This document shows, one piece after another, positions 51,432 to 63,730 of a stretch of 64,000 nucleotides of DNA (positions within the stretch are counted from its first letter, which is position 1; every line of letters starts with the position of its first letter). This stretch comes from Clavelina lepadiformis. Lineage: Eukaryota; Chordata; Ascidiacea; Aplousobranchia; Clavelinidae. Made by a program: the position numbers and the translations under genes. The DNA lies in assembly GCF_947623445.1 (NCBI RefSeq), contig NC_135243.1:24870479-24934478 (forward strand). Reading direction: 5' to 3'. The notes under the pieces were generated by a model. The model worked only from the letters and a program-made list of their open reading frames with translations. It was not told the DNA's origin and made no database searches.

Positions 51432-54400
51432 GTGGTCATGGAAGCTTATGATGAGGATTTAACGGAGAATGGGTGGTACAAAACACTCACCACCCTGCAT
51501 GAAGATTTGTACACGCGGGCAACCGATGAGCGATGGATGGTGGGTCGATTGTTTTGTCACAAACCACAACAGAAATCAGAGTATTTTTCACTTCTGTTTT
51601 TGAAATACGTTGAAAATGTTCTTATTTCTTCTGCTCAGCTGGTTTTAAATTGTGTTTAATGAATGATTTAAAAATTCATCTTCTCAATGAAGCATTTTTT
51701 ATAAGATGTTGTTGTGTTTGTATCTGGAGCAGATCTGCATCCCTCGCTCTGGCTCATGGAAGAGCTTCGTGGAGGATGGGGACCTCTTTTCGCTCAAGTC
51801 ATTTGAATCTCACGTGATGAAGCAGATGGTCGTCTACTCGAACAACAAGAACAACCTCGCTGAGAACAAATTCATAACTTACAATGGGAAGGTCGGCTCT
51901 GTTTTTGTGTATTATCACACTGACTCATGTTCACCATAAAGCTTAACTTGACTTATAAGATTTTGATGGTTTTCATCCCATCAGGAAGTGATTATTCAAG
52001 GTTCGAAGATACTCTGCGGAAACGGCTTCAGCAACAATTTCAACAAACCGTCGTACGACAAACGCATGGAGAAGTTGGCGTTAAATCTTGAAACTTGTCA
52101 CTCAGCCAAGATTCTTTTCGAAGAAACTTTCTTCAACGAGAACGATGAGAGTTTCATTGTTTTGTGCATATCCCAGCCCCTTGAGCCCCACCTAGTGCTC
52201 CATATGACTGGTTAGAAATCATAAAAATTTGTTATTTTATGAATTTTTGTTCCACTCAGAACGAAGATTATATAACGTATAAACACAGGGGAGGGTAAAG
52301 TGGGTGAAGCATCTCCGTCCAAGCGTGAAGTTTATGGGCAGTATTTGTGGCAGCACGCCAACAACAAAACTCGTCTGCGGCAATCGATCAACGAGAAAAT
52401 CTCCCAGTTTGTTGCAATCCAGAGAGATATTGACACGTTTGATGAAGAAAGGAAGAGCATCGACAAGAAAGTCGAGCAATTAGCTGTACGCTGTCATGAT
52501 ATCTGTGATGTCTATTGAGTGTTGTTCATCATTTCAAACAAATTTATTTTTTCCAGGCCGATGTCTTGCATTTGCTCTCGATGTGTCTTCAGATCATTCT
52601 TCGTGACCACAAACTTGTAAGAAATGATCTTGCTGTTATTGGTTGTATATATATGTGCTGTCTGCAACTAACTAACTTTTAAGAATTATGCTAATCATGC
52701 GTCTAGGAAATGCTGAGTCATCATTAATATATTTTCGGAATTGACCAGTATTTTGGTAATCACTAATCATATATATGCTTGTAATACGCTATGATATAGA
52801 CACCTTAGCTCCAGTGTATAATTATGTGTTCAGTTACCAACTATCATTCGTCAGGGCTTGGCTATGTCATGAATAAACATACATTGCATGTAGATTATAA
52901 TGTCATAATGTATTCGACTGTTACATTAAAAAATTTGTTGATTCCAGAAAAAATTGTCGGAGCAAAATTCACAGAAGGAAGCGATAAAATCGTCGATTGA
53001 GGTTAGTCCACATCTGTGTATTATGATGTCCGTGTTTTATGATATCCGTGTATTATAATATCCGTGTATTATGACGTCCGTGTATTAGAATTTCTGTGTA
53101 TTATGATGTCCGTGTATTATGATATCCGCTTCGTTATCTGAACATTAAAACATTTTTATTGTCGCAGGCATACGTTTTGGACGGGGTCCATAAATCCCTG
53201 ATTCATTCGTTGAATAATATCATGGCGTTTCAAGTAAGTGCTCTTACTATATGTCTTTATTGCATCATAGTATGCTTGTGGCATAACAATGTTGTTACAT
53301 AAACATTGTGGCAGTGTTTGCACTCACATGCCTTTATGATGTCATAAAATACTTATGACAATGCGTGACTATTTTACCATTTTTTGTTGTCAAAATATTT
53401 AAAAATCTTTGTTCACTTCCTCCATGTTGTGTCTGTAGGATGCTTCCATGAACAGAATCACTCGAAATTTGTCGTCCATCACTCTCGCCGAGCTGTCAAT
53501 CAAGGAGCAGTTCTGGTCAGTTCATCATCATCTGGTTGAAGCTCAGATAAACTGAATCATACGTTAGCTCGTGTCCTGCGAGAAACACATAATCCTGCTT
53601 TATGACATCACAGCATCACTGTATTTTTGTAAGATCTTTATGCCGTTTGTTTGTTGTAGGCCCCAAATACCACGAGCGCGTCGAGAGTTGTCACTAATCA
53701 ATAGACATCATATTCCGAGTGAAAAGTTGTCGTGTTTGCAAAATGCTCTCAACTTTGCCTCGTCGAAGAGAAGACAGACGATGGAATTCACAGGTGCGAG
53801 GCGTCTTGTTTGATCTCTTTTGTTGCATGTCAGTTGATCAATTGTTCTCTCTTGTGTTTTCAACAGATCTGACCCCCACTACACCTGTTTATGACAAAAC
53901 AATCGGGGAAGATTCTATGGCTCTGCAAAGCTGCACAAAAACAAGTAATCATGTGACATAAGACGATGATTTAAAGAAAGTATTTTCTCGCCAGCTTTAC
54001 ACAAAGTATGCGAGAAGTACTTCCTGGTTTTGAGGAAGTAACGAGACAATCTTATCTGCAGGCGACGATGCGATGTCATGTGACGACCTTCTACCAATCA
54101 TAATCTATTTGATCATAAAGTGCGACGTGCCTAACTGGTTTTCTAATCTGGCTTATCTTAAATATTTCCACCATGCAAAATCACTGAAAGATCAGGCTGG
54201 GTATGACCATTATGACATCATAATCACTTTGTGACAATCGAATTAATAAGCTTATATGAAACAGATTCTATCTGGCCACCATGGAGGCAGCTCTCCAGCA
54301 TATCTTTGATGGTCGGGTCAGCTCATGTGAGGTAACAATGCTGCATTGTTGTGTAACAATCTATATTCACATTAAGTCATAGTAATCAAAGATAAATCAT

Positions 54401-57400
54401 AGCAGCCAGAAGCTAATATGGAAGTGTTTCAATTTCTTCTGAAAAACTTTTATTGCTCAAAATGCAGTCTTCCACTATGTGGGCTGCCAATGCACAGCAG
54501 CGCTGGTATTTTGTTTAAAAGATGTTGCGTTTCAGGTTGCTTCCTTCAAACGACAAACTTCCCGTGAGGACGTTGAAAAACTTTTCACGGTATGTCATAT
54601 CACGAAACAATCACAGTAGTATATGATGACATCACAATGTTGTTCAGTTGATCCGGGACGGGGGGGTGGGTGAGGTGGAGAGAGTTCTCCGTCGAGCCGA
54701 TGATCTCCGGAGTTTGGAGGAACACGACAAATGTCATCCTCTGTGCGAGTGCAGCAAGTGCATTGCCCTATCCACCAGGTACAAAACCCTCCTGCTTTGT
54801 ACAAACACTATAATGACGTGATCAATTGAAGTTGTTCAACAACAAGCCCATTTTATTCCGTCATAATCTTCTGGCTTTGTTTTTTGTTTGGAAAAACTTA
54901 GAATTGTTTTGACGAATTACGAGTTTGAAATTTGTTTAGAAAATCTCGCGGAACTGTGCAAGGTCGTGACATCACAATAGGAAGTCGAGACGACAAGGGA
55001 CGAACTTCTCTTCACATCGCAGCTATGACGGGTCAGTGACATCATAATATAGACATCTTAAAATATTCTCGAGCAGCAAAATGTCTTGGATCTGATCTCG
55101 CTTATTCACTTCACAGGCAACCATGAGATGGTTGATATGTTGGTGTCACTAGGCGCAGAGCTGAACAGCTCCGATTACCACGGTGCCACCCCTTTGCACC
55201 TAGCAGCACAAGCTGGACGACAAAGTGCAATTGTAGGTTCCTTGTGCTACTCAGAATTTCATTGTTTTTGCAACTTTAAATGTATTTAAATATCTCGCAG
55301 TTCCTTTTGCTCCACGCCGGTTCGAATCCTGTCGCCGAGGACAACAACCACAACACACCCCTGCACCTAGCATGCCTTGGTGGTCACGAAGGGGTGAGAC
55401 GTTTTATTTATGTAAGACTCAACTTAAAGTTGTCTCCATTATAATTGTTCTTTGCAGTGTGTGAAAGCTTTGCTTTATTACGACCCGGCGGCAACTGTTG
55501 TGAAAGTGAACTCAGCGAACGAGATGGGCGACACACCTCTCCATATCGCCTCCAAGTGGGGATATGGTACGATAATGGTACTTGTGATGTCATAATGAAT
55601 TGAAGTGTTATTGGTTATACCAACATTGCAGTGAACATAGCCCAGTGTTTGGTGGAGTACGGGGCAGATGCTCACCGCACCAACAAGCGCAAGGTCACTC
55701 CCCTCAACATCTGCCATAACCTGCTCATGTCCCGGGTGCTCAGACTGACTCCAACTGACTTCTCGCAGATAGTCACCCACGTCAGCGTCAGTACAAGTCT
55801 TTGCTCTACCGCCCTGTCACTTGCCTTCTACATAGACATCTTATGTTTATCGCAGACTCGACCCCAACCTCGTAAACAACTGGGAAATCCCCTGATGCAC
55901 ATCAAGTCAAAGAAGTCGATATCTTCACATCTATCCAAGCCAAGTGTGGCTGATCAAGAGGAAGAAAACTCGAGACAGGTTGAATCAATGTGAAGTTAAA
56001 CTCATGCTGATATCGTAATCGGTTTATGACGTCACAATGTCGTTGTATCTGCGGCAGGTGGAGAAATTGCTGCGGATGGTCGCGGATGATGATGTCAACA
56101 TGGTGGCTTTCATATGCGGGTGGAACAAAGCAGTTGAAGCCAGCAAGGAGAAATGTCACCCGTTGTGTCAGTGCTTCAAGTGCCAGCCTAACTCCATCGT
56201 GAGTCTTTCAGAGACTTTTATCCATGCGCGATGTTATATGATTTCTATGCATTCCAGGAAGCTTGTCTCCACGCAAATTGCAGCGACGAGTCTGGTCGCA
56301 CCCCACTCATCATCACGTCCAAGATGGGCTTCTATGACATGACCCAGCTATTGTTGCATCATGGGGCAAAGGTCAATGTGGCAACAAAGCAGCAAGGTCA
56401 TTCACCTTTGCACCTTGCGTCACAGTACGGCCACGAAAAGGTCAGAGGTCATGGAACAAGTTTGCTCCACTGTTGTAGAGAGGATCCTATGAAATCAGAT
56501 GATTGTTTTGTCATAATAGATTGTGGAAACCCTGCTTGCTCATAATGCAACGTGCGATGTTCGAGATTTCGATGGCAACACTGCAATATTTATGGCTTCG
56601 ATGAACGGACATCGCAGATGTGTCGAGATTCTTATTGAGGTGAGGACTTGCATCGACATCTTATATCGCTCCAAACTCACACTGGTTCATACAGGCAGGA
56701 GCTTCTGTGAACATTCGCAATCATCGAGGGGATTCCCCGCTACACGAGTCAGTTCGATGGAACCATAGCGCCACCGCGTGTCTGCTTCTGGAGAGGGGCG
56801 CGCTGCCGTATTATAAGAACAAGAGGGGTCAAACCGCAATGGATTGGGCCAAAAATGTAAGACTTGTGTGACTCGTACAAGGTTATGGCCTTTGTGACGT
56901 TCTCTCACTCCGTTGAACATTGCAGGATCATGAATTGTTTGAAATGATGATGGAAACCCTGCAGAGGAATTTGGTTTCTGCAGATGGCAACCCTGATGCT
57001 GAGGAAAGATCACCGGCTCGACCGACCAGCCTCAACCTGGCAGACGCAGACGAATTGATAGCTGAGGGGCTGTACAAGCAGTTCCAAAACACCCCCAGCA
57101 CCCCCCCGCTTATCAACTCTGAACCCTCCCTTCCCCACCAGTTCAACCTCTCCCCCGCTGATGACGTCACTTTTGACATAATTTCCTCCGACCAAATAAA
57201 CTCTGAAACTGCAGCTGGTTGTGACGTAGCACATTCCCATGTGACGCAGCAACTAGAAGGTGGCTGTGACGTCAAAGAAAAATTAAATGAAGCGGAACCG
57301 ACAATTGATGACATTGTTAGCTCACCCACCTCTTACGGTGGCGTTGTTACGTCATCGTTGCATCACAGTGATTCTGATATTTCAACAACGGTTAACGCAG

Positions 57401-57681
57401 GGAAGCATTGTAATATAAAAGCAGCCGGATCGAATCAGTGTGAGACGTGCGAGACCACCTCTGATGAAATTTATTTCGAAATTGCGACCAAGTTAACCAG
57501 CAACCTCCTCGATTCCATCCAATCAGCATCCACGCTTTCAGCCGCTGAACAATGTGACATCACAGAGCCTGTGCTTGTGGAGGACGGTCACAATGAAGCG
57601 GTTGTTAGCACAAGAAAGGAGAATTTGCTAAAACATGAAAGCAGCGATTACTTTTCATTGGATCCGAACAAGAAGAAATAA
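51432..57681 (+). CDS. ANKRD27: ANKRD27 / VARP (VPS9 and ankyrin-repeat protein)
   Basis: A Rab21 exchange factor and Rab32/38 and VAMP7 effector that works with retromer in endosome-to-surface recycling. Twenty-five exons join in phase (borders include 51432-51539, 51733-51891, 51985-52210, 52289-52485, 53660-53793, 54062-54200, 54648-54778, 55117-55232, 56258-56440, 56695-56856, 56926-57681) to about 1,197 residues; human is 1,050. N-terminus MEAYDEDL matches vertebrate MALYDEDL. The VPS9 region is at about 240-460 (CDDLLPIIIYLIIKCDVPNW). Two Cys clusters, CHPLCECSKC (about 503) and CHPLCQCFKC (about 778), precede two ankyrin blocks (about 530-690 and 795-945), for example DYHGATPLHLAAQAG. 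The last exon adds a long acidic, disordered tail unlike vertebrates. The exon border at 55780/55856 is the least certain. ATG at 51438 is an alternative start. An AATAAA lies at 57843. Confidence 0.95.
53014..53127. repeat. minisatellite, 16-bp unit, ~7 copies
   Basis: Imperfect head-to-tail copies of CCGTGTATTATGATAT in the ANKRD27 intron between 53001 and 53168. The unit contains variants such as ATGACGT and ATGATGT. Confidence 0.85.
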
Positions 57682-58661
57682 TTCGAACTGAAGAATTTCA
57701 AATTCGGATTCTTTTTAATTCTTTTCAAGCAATTTCTGTGATTACGTGTCATTGTGAAAGTGACGTAGTGGGTTTCGTCATCAGAGTGTTGCACGTACTA
57801 GCATTCAGTGTTAATTGTGTTTTGTTACGGATATTAAGCATCAATAAATGCCATACTGCTTCGTTGTCGGTCCTTCCACCGTCTTTGTCTTCTTATTATG
57901 ACGTCACACTACCATAGAAGGCAACCCATTGTTGGTGTGGGTGGGAGGAGAAATCTGATCACCCTCCGCGCTTTGTGTAGATTTGAAACAATGGAAATAG
58001 TTAGTCTTATGCTGCGGGACCCAATCACGCTAAGTAGTGACTCGAGCTTGAAATTTGTAAGTTAGGAACCAGGTGGAAAGTTGTCTGTCTAACAAACTGA
58101 GCATTTTATGGGTTAGCTGCCTGACTGTCTGTAAATGTTTTGTCGATCAAAGGTTGTAGGAAAGCACAATAGGAAGTGTGGTTAGAAATCTGTTTTGAAA
58201 TGGGTTAAGACCCAACCAAAAGATGACTTTGCTTACAAGCATGCAAGCTCCATACAGAGGTGGGTTTAATCGACCACAGCAATCGTTATTCACGAGCGAC
58301 TTTGATTCGAAGCACTCAGGTTTTAGTTTCTTAAGTTCACGAACAAATTTGTTATAACTTCAAGTTACTAAGTTACCGCCCATCGGGCAACTTTTGGGGT
58401 AAAAATGATGCCAGCTGCAAAATGTTAAAAAATTTTTTAGACGCATTCAAAAACATCTGGAAAAGCCAAGAACAAGAAAAATGGTTTAAATTTAGCCAGC
58501 TTCATACAAAAATTTCTTACCATTTTGAAAAAGCAACCTTTTTACAAATGATTTGTTATAAAAGAAGTTTAATTAATAACTTGTGCAATATTGTTGGGCT
58601 TGCTTTATGAATTTTGATCAACGCCTTGTAGCACACTTAAACGTATCCATGTTATTTAGAC
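57682..58661. other. ANKRD27 3' UTR and short intergenic
   Basis: The polyadenylation signal is at 57843. The 0.8 kb that follows has no supported exon. The open frame at 58422-58610 is AT-driven and lacks splice signals. Confidence 0.45.
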
Positions 58662-61600
58662 ATGGTTCTTCAAGAACAGCCTGTCAACCAGTGTGAGAAT
58701 TTAGAAGAAGTTCTAAATGAAATAACTTCAGAACTAAACCAGGTAAATTAACGTTAGCCTTAACAACCCTAACAACGTTTCTAAAAATATTCTTTAAATT
58801 TTATGAAAGTAAGTTTTTTTTAAATATATACGATCGCGATAAGTTGATCAAAATTTGCATAAAATTTCTATTGAGCCTGCTATTATTTCGCTTTTCGAAA
58901 AATTAATAATTTTATGTCATATTCGAAACCTATTCCGGGAAAGCCCCGTAACTCAAACCACTATTTTTATGTTTTTGATTGCAAAGCTCGCCTCAGTCCT
59001 CGTCGGATATTCGTAGAAATTCAATTGAATTTTCTATTTGATTCTGCAGACCGAGTGGTCTGGAGTTGCCAGTTGTTTAAGAATCGACCCCGACAAACTG
59101 CACTTGGTCGTCTCGGCGAATGGTTGCGACCTGCAGAGGCAGAAAACTCTTGGGCTCCTGTGTTGGGTCGAAGATGACGCAAAGAGCGCCACCTTTGAGA
59201 AACTCATCACCGCTCTACATCAAGTCAATGCAAAAAATCTTGCAAGTGAGTAAATCTGCTCTGTTTTGTCAAATAGTAAATTAGATGTGATAGAAGAAAT
59301 TCGGTCTTAGCTCTTGCCCAAAAATCCCTGCTGGAAAGTTTTTTGATGAAAGTTTTCTGAGGCACAATTGTAGTTTTACGCTATATTCTATATTATAAGC
59401 ATTGCATTGGTGTGGCGCAAATTTTACATTTTATTTATTGGCGCACTTATCTGGTAAATATACTAAGTAAACGATAAACGAAAGGCACTTATCGCACTTA
59501 CTGAAAGCAAAATTTCCAGAAGGTCGTTTGATCCTTTTGATGGTTGACAGTTCTAAATACAAGAAATACAACATAAACACCCAAATAATACAAATCAAAT
59601 TGCATCGATCCGAAAATAAACGCAGACAAACGCGATGCATGAGCGATAAGGAATCATTCCTGGGTGTAAATCATTGAAAGACTTTCCTCAGTCCAAGGGT
59701 AAAGATTCCGACATCAGGATCAACCATCAACTACCAATATTGAAACAATGGGAAAACCTTGAATAGGGCTTTGACTGACTAGCAAGCGTGGCATCTTCAC
59801 ACACAAGGGTCATCAACGTGAACATCTTTATCTTTGCTCTGATTATTATTAATATATAAACAGTGAATTAAGGCTTCAGTGCACGCTGTCATGCTAAAAT
59901 GTGCAAACTCAATTTTCTACCAAAACTGCCTCTATTGTATTCTCCAGCCAGAACTCTCAGAGTTACGGAGTCAAAAGAACTTTTAAACTGGACCAGAATG
60001 GAAGCAAAATTTGCAACAACTTTTCTTGACCTCGTGTATTTGTGCGCAGGTGATGTCAGTAACTTCTCTCGGCTTGTTCAAGCACGGAAATATCATGTCA
60101 CGCGGAGGTTGGAGTCCCTGCACACCCAGTATTATGCCATGCAACTCACCCAGTACCCCCAGGTACCCAGGTCACCCTTGCACTCGGGGCAGTGGAGATT
60201 TACGGAAATCCCCCAACCCCACTTTCTACACGGCTCCTCCAGTGCTGCATTCTACCCGTCCAAGTCTGTCCCCTCCAACATGAACTTTGACCTCACATCG
60301 TCGGTGTCAATACAGGGGTCAAAGGTGAACTTGTTGCATCGTGAGATGGCCGCAGTGAAAGTCCACAGACAAGGTTAGAGGTCAAATGTTTAGATTCACG
60401 ACGATGTGCAGCAGCTTGAGATCATAAACAGTGATATTTTGTCCAATAATCGATAAATTCTAAATGGAAGGAATTAATTAATCAATTCTTTGGCCTGACC
60501 ATGTTTAAGCAAACTGTAAATGGCACAACATGACATGGGGCTGTATAACTATATAGCAATGGTATTGTGATTTAACAATTGAGTTATATTGTACAACAAT
60601 GTTCTATTGTTATCAAACGATACACAGCACGGCACAGATAAGGTGGTATTAAATTACGTGAGTTGTATGTAGAAATATGAATGTTTGCATTGTATTACCT
60701 TCTCTCATGACCTTTGACCCCAAAGCTCAGTGGGGTCTGATGAAATAGTGTCAGGTGGTTGCCGTGATATGAACCACATGATAGAAGTTTATCCTTTGCA
60801 TCACATCATTTCATTTCATGTGGATAAATGGGGTTTCATGGAACATAATTACTTGAATCTTTCTTTAAGCCGACTGTGTTTCTATAAAAGTAGCGATGAA
60901 GGCACCATCTTGTTTTAATTGTTTAAGTTACTTTTTGGTGTGAGACGGCCAGCTTCAAACAAATTTTTTTAAATTAATTTTTAGTTCATCGGCCGGCCAC
61001 AATTGCCAGCATGCCCACTGCAGGGCGCAAGAGAGCTTTGGGCGGTCGCAAGAAATCAGGTGACACATGTTCATGAAGATTTCTATGTGAATTTGCAGTG
61101 CAATGCGACATGTTATTTTTATGTAGGCGGAGTGGAGATATCGACTTATATTAAAACTGCGGTTCCTCTCACGTCGAACATGTTCCGGGATTGTCATCCG
61201 GAAGAAATTGAGATGAAAATTGCTGAAAAACTTTTCGATTATCTTCTCAAGTAAGTCCCTCTTGTCATAATTCAAAATCTAAACAATTAACTGGACTGTA
61301 ATGATTGTTCGATAAAGATCTAGTGATATATTTTCGTTAATCTATGTGTTCTTTGGGTGTCTATATCTGCCAAGTTTGATTTATCTGTGGACAGAAACAT
61401 TTTGCAGCAGATTTGTTTTGGTATCTTTGCATCTGTATCCCACCAATACTGATGAGCTATCATGTGAATTGAATGAAACCGAAATATCAAATGTGTTAAA
61501 TTTGATTATTGTGTTTCTTTATTTTATTTTAAACGAAAATGGTTTGAAATCTTTCACTCAACTCGGACTTGTTTTTCTAGTTTCAAATATCAAAAAAATA

Positions 61601-63730
61601 AACGGCACAATTGTGATAAAATAGTCAAAGAATACTATTGTTATGTAATAATGCTCTAATTATCATCACTATTATAGTGGAAATGGTTCTCGTGAGCTTC
61701 TTGCTACCGTGGCAACCCTAGAATTAATTGACGGCTTGGTGGTTAAAAAGCTGCGAAGAGGTTCTCTCAAAATTGAAACAAATCTTTTGAGGGCTTCAAC
61801 GGCCAAGATACTGTGGGGCCACTTTGAATCGGGTGAGAAGTTGTCAATTTGTGACCCGTGCTCTAATGTTGCATTTACATTTTGCTCAATGAAAACCCAC
61901 AAACGCTGGATGAGGTAATTTTGGAAATAAATCAAGCATTTGAGCAATGTTGTGTCTGTGTAGGCGAGTTGAACCTCATGCTTCAGGATCGTTTGATATC
62001 GGAGACCTCTCTGAAGATGGCCGGAGCCTCTTCCATATCGCTGGAGACCAGCATCGACAGGAACGAGATGGAGCATTGCCTCCAGCAATTCCAGGTTTAT
62101 GATTTATTTCATGCAACATGCACATAGACATCATTTAACTTTGTGAACATTTTCGAAACTTCGCTCCACAGCAGAACCACAAAAGTTCCTTCGGTGCGGC
62201 TGCCAACAGCAAGCGATCGATGTTGCTAGGCAACCGGTCTCTCTCTCCTCCCCGGATGCGGTTTTCACACAAGAGCGCTCCGAGGTTGGCGTCACTCGCC
62301 ACACAGGGGAGCATCCACCAGATGAGGTGGGTTTATGACGTCACAATGACCCGTACAGTGGTGACCGTGATTGTGATTATTCTCAGAGTGACGTCAGTGC
62401 CAGCCAGCAGGTCTGTCACGATTGACCTCACACCCAGTGTGACGACGGTGAAGCCGGGACCACGTGGCCTGGCTTGGAGGGGCGAGAGGAGCCGGGGCCA
62501 GATGAAACCCAGCGTTGTGTATGATGACTCAGCAGAAGATGTGCTGAGTCATGATCAGGTTGTGATGTCAGAATCGAAAGACGACCAATCAGCCCCTCCA
62601 CCGTCTCCCGATCTCAATCAAGGTGCGTGGCGACATCGTGTGGCTGCAGAGATTGTATTTACTGTTTTTGTAATAATTGAACCATTGTTACTGACTGTCA
62701 TCTCGTCTGTAGTCTAACAACAAGTAATTACCGCGTCAGCACGAGCTCCGCGTGAATTGATTCACCGACCATGATGTCGTATCATCTTGAACATTACGTG
62801 CAATTGTTAATAGTTTTGATGACTCATGTAAGGTCGCACTCATCCTGATTTATCGCAATTTGTTTCCACGTTATCGACAAACATGTTCATTTATTGACCA
62901 AGCAATGTCATTCAATGGACCAGGACACTTAACTCCTTTATTGCTGGTTATTTCACGGTCATGAGATATCATGATCTCAGAACATCATGAGAAGATTTTT
63001 TGCGGATGCTTTATTTCGGTGGATGGCGACGTCATATGATGTCTATTTGATGTTCCAGAGCAATCGTCCAATGAGAAGCTTCTGAGCGAAGAAAGCATCC
63101 GAGTCGCTCTCGATGACTTGCACAAACGGACGAATGAAGTCGAAGAAGATTTCAAGTAAAATCTCCGCTTTTATTGTTGCTTTGTTTGATCGATGAAAAG
63201 TTAATCTTAGTTTGTGACATCACAGGCACTTTGATGAAGCGCTGATGCGGAAGTTGGTCGATGCGTTGAAGAAATCGTCGCAGCTCGGAGTCGAGAAGAT
63301 CCAACACATGGGAGATTTAAGAAAATTTGCGACGATTCTTCGACAAAACGACGACGCTGACACCGCTCTGATGGTTGAGGAGTTTGTCAAGGTCACGGAG
63401 TCGCTCGACCAAATCCACCGCGATGTTACGTCAAAGATCTGGTTGAAAGTCTCTGAAAACTCTTCTGCCTCGGCAAAATCACGTGATTCTAGCAGTGGAC
63501 ACCGTAGGTCGCCGTTGAGGAATCAGGTGACGCAGTCGATCGAGATCTGGAGACAGATGCAGGAGCCAAAGTACAACTTCACCAACCTCAATGCAGATGA
63601 GAGCTTGGGCAAGATCTTCTCTGATGAGGAGTTGAGTGAATATGGAGGGCTGCTCTCCCACATCCCCGCCCTCCTTGCATCCGCTAAATCCTGTCATCAG
63701 CTCCTCCACCACTACATGCAAGCTCCGTGA
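58662..63730 (+). CDS. death-domain protein with TRADD-N-like domain
   Basis: Eleven exons in phase (58662-58742, 59050-59245, 60050-60373, 60985-61059, 61127-61250, 61678-61832, 61964-62094, 62172-62326, 62387-62622, 63059-63155, 63226-63730) give 692 residues. The N-terminus (about 12-95) reads as a death domain: LNEITSELNQTEWSGVASCL, then LGLLCWVEDDAKSATFEKL and LITALHQVNAKNLAS, with the Trp, the LLxW and the ATFxxL helices in place. After a Pro/Ser linker, residues about 285-362 resemble the N-terminal domain of TRADD and its invertebrate relatives: RRGSLKIETN, TAKILWGHFESGELNLMLQD, SISLETSIDRNEMEHCLQQF. A disordered segment and a helical C-terminus (DDLHKRTNEVEEDFKHFDEA onward) follow. 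It is likely a cytosolic adaptor in death-receptor or innate signalling. The ATG is two bases after TTATTTAG, suiting trans-splicing. The small basic exon at 60985-61059 is the least certain. AATAAA at 63833. Confidence 0.75.
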
